A stretch of DNA of 6,376 bases from Massilia sp. UBA2604 (GTDB taxonomy: Bacteria > Pseudomonadota > Gammaproteobacteria > Burkholderiales > Burkholderiaceae_D). The stretch spans positions 8,658 through 15,033 of the forward strand of contig DDKG01000336.1 of NCBI GenBank assembly GCA_002339265.1. Direction: 5' to 3'. The notes under the pieces are model-generated. The model made no database searches. It was not told the origin of the DNA and saw only the letters and a program-made list of their open reading frames with translations. Position 1 is the first letter of the stretch; every line of letters starts with the position of its first letter. Positions 5,364-6,376 of the stretch are shown piece after piece. The position numbers and the translations under genes are program-made.

Positions 5364-5441
5364 ATTGGTGCCGGTATGTTTCCCGACCGCCGGCGCCGGT
5401 AGGGCGGTTTGCACCGCCGAGTGCCCTTCCCTAGGAGCACT
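5364..5441 (+). other. Cluster of three consecutive hairpins in non-coding DNA
   Basis: Three potential stem-loops follow one another: 5364-5374 with 5390-5400 (11 bp with three G-U pairs on the plus strand), 5403-5408 with 5413-5418 (6 bp, TTGC loop), and 5420-5424 with 5437-5441 (5 bp, extended inside by CCT/AGG). The G-U pairs in the first stem would be A-C mismatches on the minus strand, which favours a plus-strand RNA. No T run follows, so these are not simple terminators. I do not recognise a known riboswitch or small RNA. The whole 264-bp gap from 5310 to 5573 contains no convincing gene. Confidence 0.4.
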
Positions 5442-5490
5442 TGCATTGTGCCGTCGAATTGTGACGCCTCTTTGACGCACCACACTTTAT

Positions 5491-5514
5491 TTGTTTCCGA
5501 TTGTTTCCGATTGT
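5491..5514. repeat. Tandem 10-bp repeats upstream of the phosphatase gene
   Basis: TTGTTTCCGA occurs twice back to back (5491-5500, 5501-5510) and a third TTGT begins at 5511, so TTGT recurs exactly every 10 bp, one helical turn. The array ends just upstream of a -10-like GATAAT at 5525-5530. Such phased repeats are typical activator-binding sites. The layout resembles a Pho box in replacing the -35 region, but Pho boxes have an 11-bp period and a CTGTCAT-like unit, so the regulator is not identified. Confidence 0.5.
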
Positions 5515-5524
5515 AAATTGCGCG

Positions 5525-5530
5525 GATAAT
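5525..5530 (+). promoter_or_regulatory. Candidate -10 box for the phosphatase gene
   Basis: GATAAT matches five of six -10 consensus bases and lies 43 bp before the GTG start. No good -35 is present; at the expected distance lie the 10-bp repeats (TTGTTT at 5501-5506, 18 bp away), as expected for an activator-dependent promoter. Confidence 0.4.
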
Positions 5531-5573
5531 ACTTCCTTTGCGGCCGCCAGGGCCGACAGCAGAGGAGCATCAC

Positions 5574-6376
5574 GTGCAAGATCAAGACCGCGGACCCGAA
5601 GCGTCCATCCATCCCGAACTCGACAGTCCCGCGCGCAGGCGCATCTTCCAGGCCGCTGCCGCGGTCGGCGCCGCCGCCACTTTGCCGGGTGTAGGCCAGG
5701 CTGCCGCAGCGCTGGCAAAACCCGCCGCCAAGGGCTCGCTCGACGCCAAGCTGCGCGCGCGCGTCAAGAACGTGGTCGTGATCTACCTGGAAAACCGCAG
5801 CTTCAACAACCTGTTCGCCGACTTCCCCGGCCTGGCCGTGCCGCTGGCGAGCGTGCCGGCCGCCAGCGTCCAGCAGCGCGACCGTAACGGCGCTATCCTG
5901 CCGACCTTGCCGAAGGTCTGGGGCGGCGTGGTGCCGGGCCGCCAGAACATCGGCGGCAAGGACTACATCACTACCGAGGCCCAGTCGGCCAACCTGCCGA
6001 ATGCGCCGTACAAGCTAACGGACGCGGAGGGCAAGCCGCTGCCGGAAGGCGTCATCACGCGCGACCTGGTGCACCAGTTCTACCACAACCAGATGCAGAT
6101 CAATGGCGGCCGTAACGACGGCTTTGCCGCCTGGTCCGATGCCGGCGGCATGGTGATGGGCTATTACGGCGAGACGTCGAAGAACCTGGGCCTGTACCAG
6201 ATCGCACGCGAGTTCACCCTGTGCGACAACTTCTTCATGGCAGCTTTCGGCGGCTCCTACCTGAACCACCAGTTCCTGATCAGCGGCCGCGTGCCGGAAT
6301 ACTTCAATGCCGCCGAGACGGCGGCGAAGAACAAGATCGCGGTGCTGGAAGACGGCCCGCAGGGCGTGCGCCTGGC
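5574..6376 (+). CDS. Tat-exported acid phosphatase / phosphoesterase (PF04185 family), 3'-truncated
   Basis: N-terminal 267 residues of an AcpA/phospholipase C-type phosphoesterase that hydrolyses phosphate esters outside the cytoplasm; the gene runs off the window. The GTG start at 5574 is chosen because GAGGAG at 5562-5567 lies 6 bases upstream and no in-frame ATG or GTG occurs between the promoter region and this codon. A twin-arginine signal is visible: RRRIFQ at 21-26, then an Ala-rich hydrophobic stretch to about residue 47. The mature domain opens with VKNVVVIYLENRSF (64-77), whose Glu73-Asn74 match the metal-binding pair of the family. GGRNDGF (178-184) and CDNFFMAAFGGSYLNH (217-232) follow; Ser228 occupies the position of the nucleophilic serine of Francisella AcpA. 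Acid phosphatase is more likely than phospholipase C, but the C-terminal half needed to decide is missing. Phased 10-bp repeats upstream suggest activator control. Confidence 0.9.
   Translation, partial: MQDQDRGPEASIHPELDSPARRRIFQAAAAVGAAATLPGVGQAAAALAKPAAKGSLDAKLRARVKNVVVIYLENRSFNNLFADFPGLAVPLASVPAASVQQRDRNGAILPTLPKVWGGVVPGRQNIGGKDYITTEAQSANLPNAPYKLTDAEGKPLPEGVITRDLVHQFYHNQMQINGGRNDGFAAWSDAGGMVMGYYGETSKNLGLYQIAREFTLCDNFFMAAFGGSYLNHQFLISGRVPEYFNAAETAAKNKIAVLEDGPQGVRL

Noticed and set aside
5491..5517. A canonical Pho box
   Set aside because: Pho boxes are CTGTCAT-like 7-mers with an 11-bp period; here the unit is TTGTTTCCGA with a 10-bp period. It is kept only as an unidentified phased repeat.
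5431..5887. Reading frames on both strands across the start of the phosphatase gene
   Set aside because: Both are Arg/Ala-rich shadows. The frame starting at GTG 5574 carries the Tat motif and ENRSF, so it is the real one.

Overview
The window reads as chromosomal DNA of a GC-rich betaproteobacterium. The protein sequences look most like Oxalobacteraceae (Massilia/Duganella type); this is family recognition by eye, not a search result. Codon third positions are mostly G or C throughout. I see no insertion sequence, integrase, CRISPR array, tRNA or rRNA, so this looks like an ordinary chromosomal segment of small, mostly unrelated transcription units.

Region 1 (1-2600) is the 3' part of a cytochrome bd quinol oxidase operon, cydA (5' end cut off by the window)-cydB-cydX, closed by a hairpin terminator. 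The heme- and quinol-site residues of the E. coli-type (long Q-loop) enzyme are present in the visible part of CydA. The third gene encodes a 58-residue CydX and is easily missed because of its size.

Region 2 (2600-3387) holds a small ArsR-type HTH regulator with a palindrome in its upstream region. It is followed 29 bp later by a DUF4326 protein of unknown function with a Cys/His-rich C-terminal motif. The two may be co-transcribed.

Region 3 (3398-4734, minus strand) holds two genes. One encodes an exported GIN-domain (DUF2807) beta-helix protein, convergent with and only 10 bp from the DUF4326 gene. The other, upstream of it on the same strand, is a class I SAM-dependent O-methyltransferase. 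The 119-bp gap between them contains a 9-bp direct repeat with a 21-bp period.

Region 4 (4735-5360): a stand-alone GyrI-like/effector-binding-domain protein is transcribed divergently from the methyltransferase and ends at a perfect 16-bp terminator hairpin.

Region 5 (5361-6376): a 214-bp non-coding stretch contains three consecutive hairpins and a tandem 10-bp repeat next to a candidate -10 box. It leads into a GTG-started, Tat-exported phosphoesterase/acid phosphatase that runs off the window end.

The items most worth a second look are the DUF4326 protein and its ArsR neighbour, the hairpin cluster plus tandem repeats ahead of the phosphatase, the long CydX tail, and the methyltransferase/GyrI-like divergent pair. 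Nothing here is convincingly a wholly new system.
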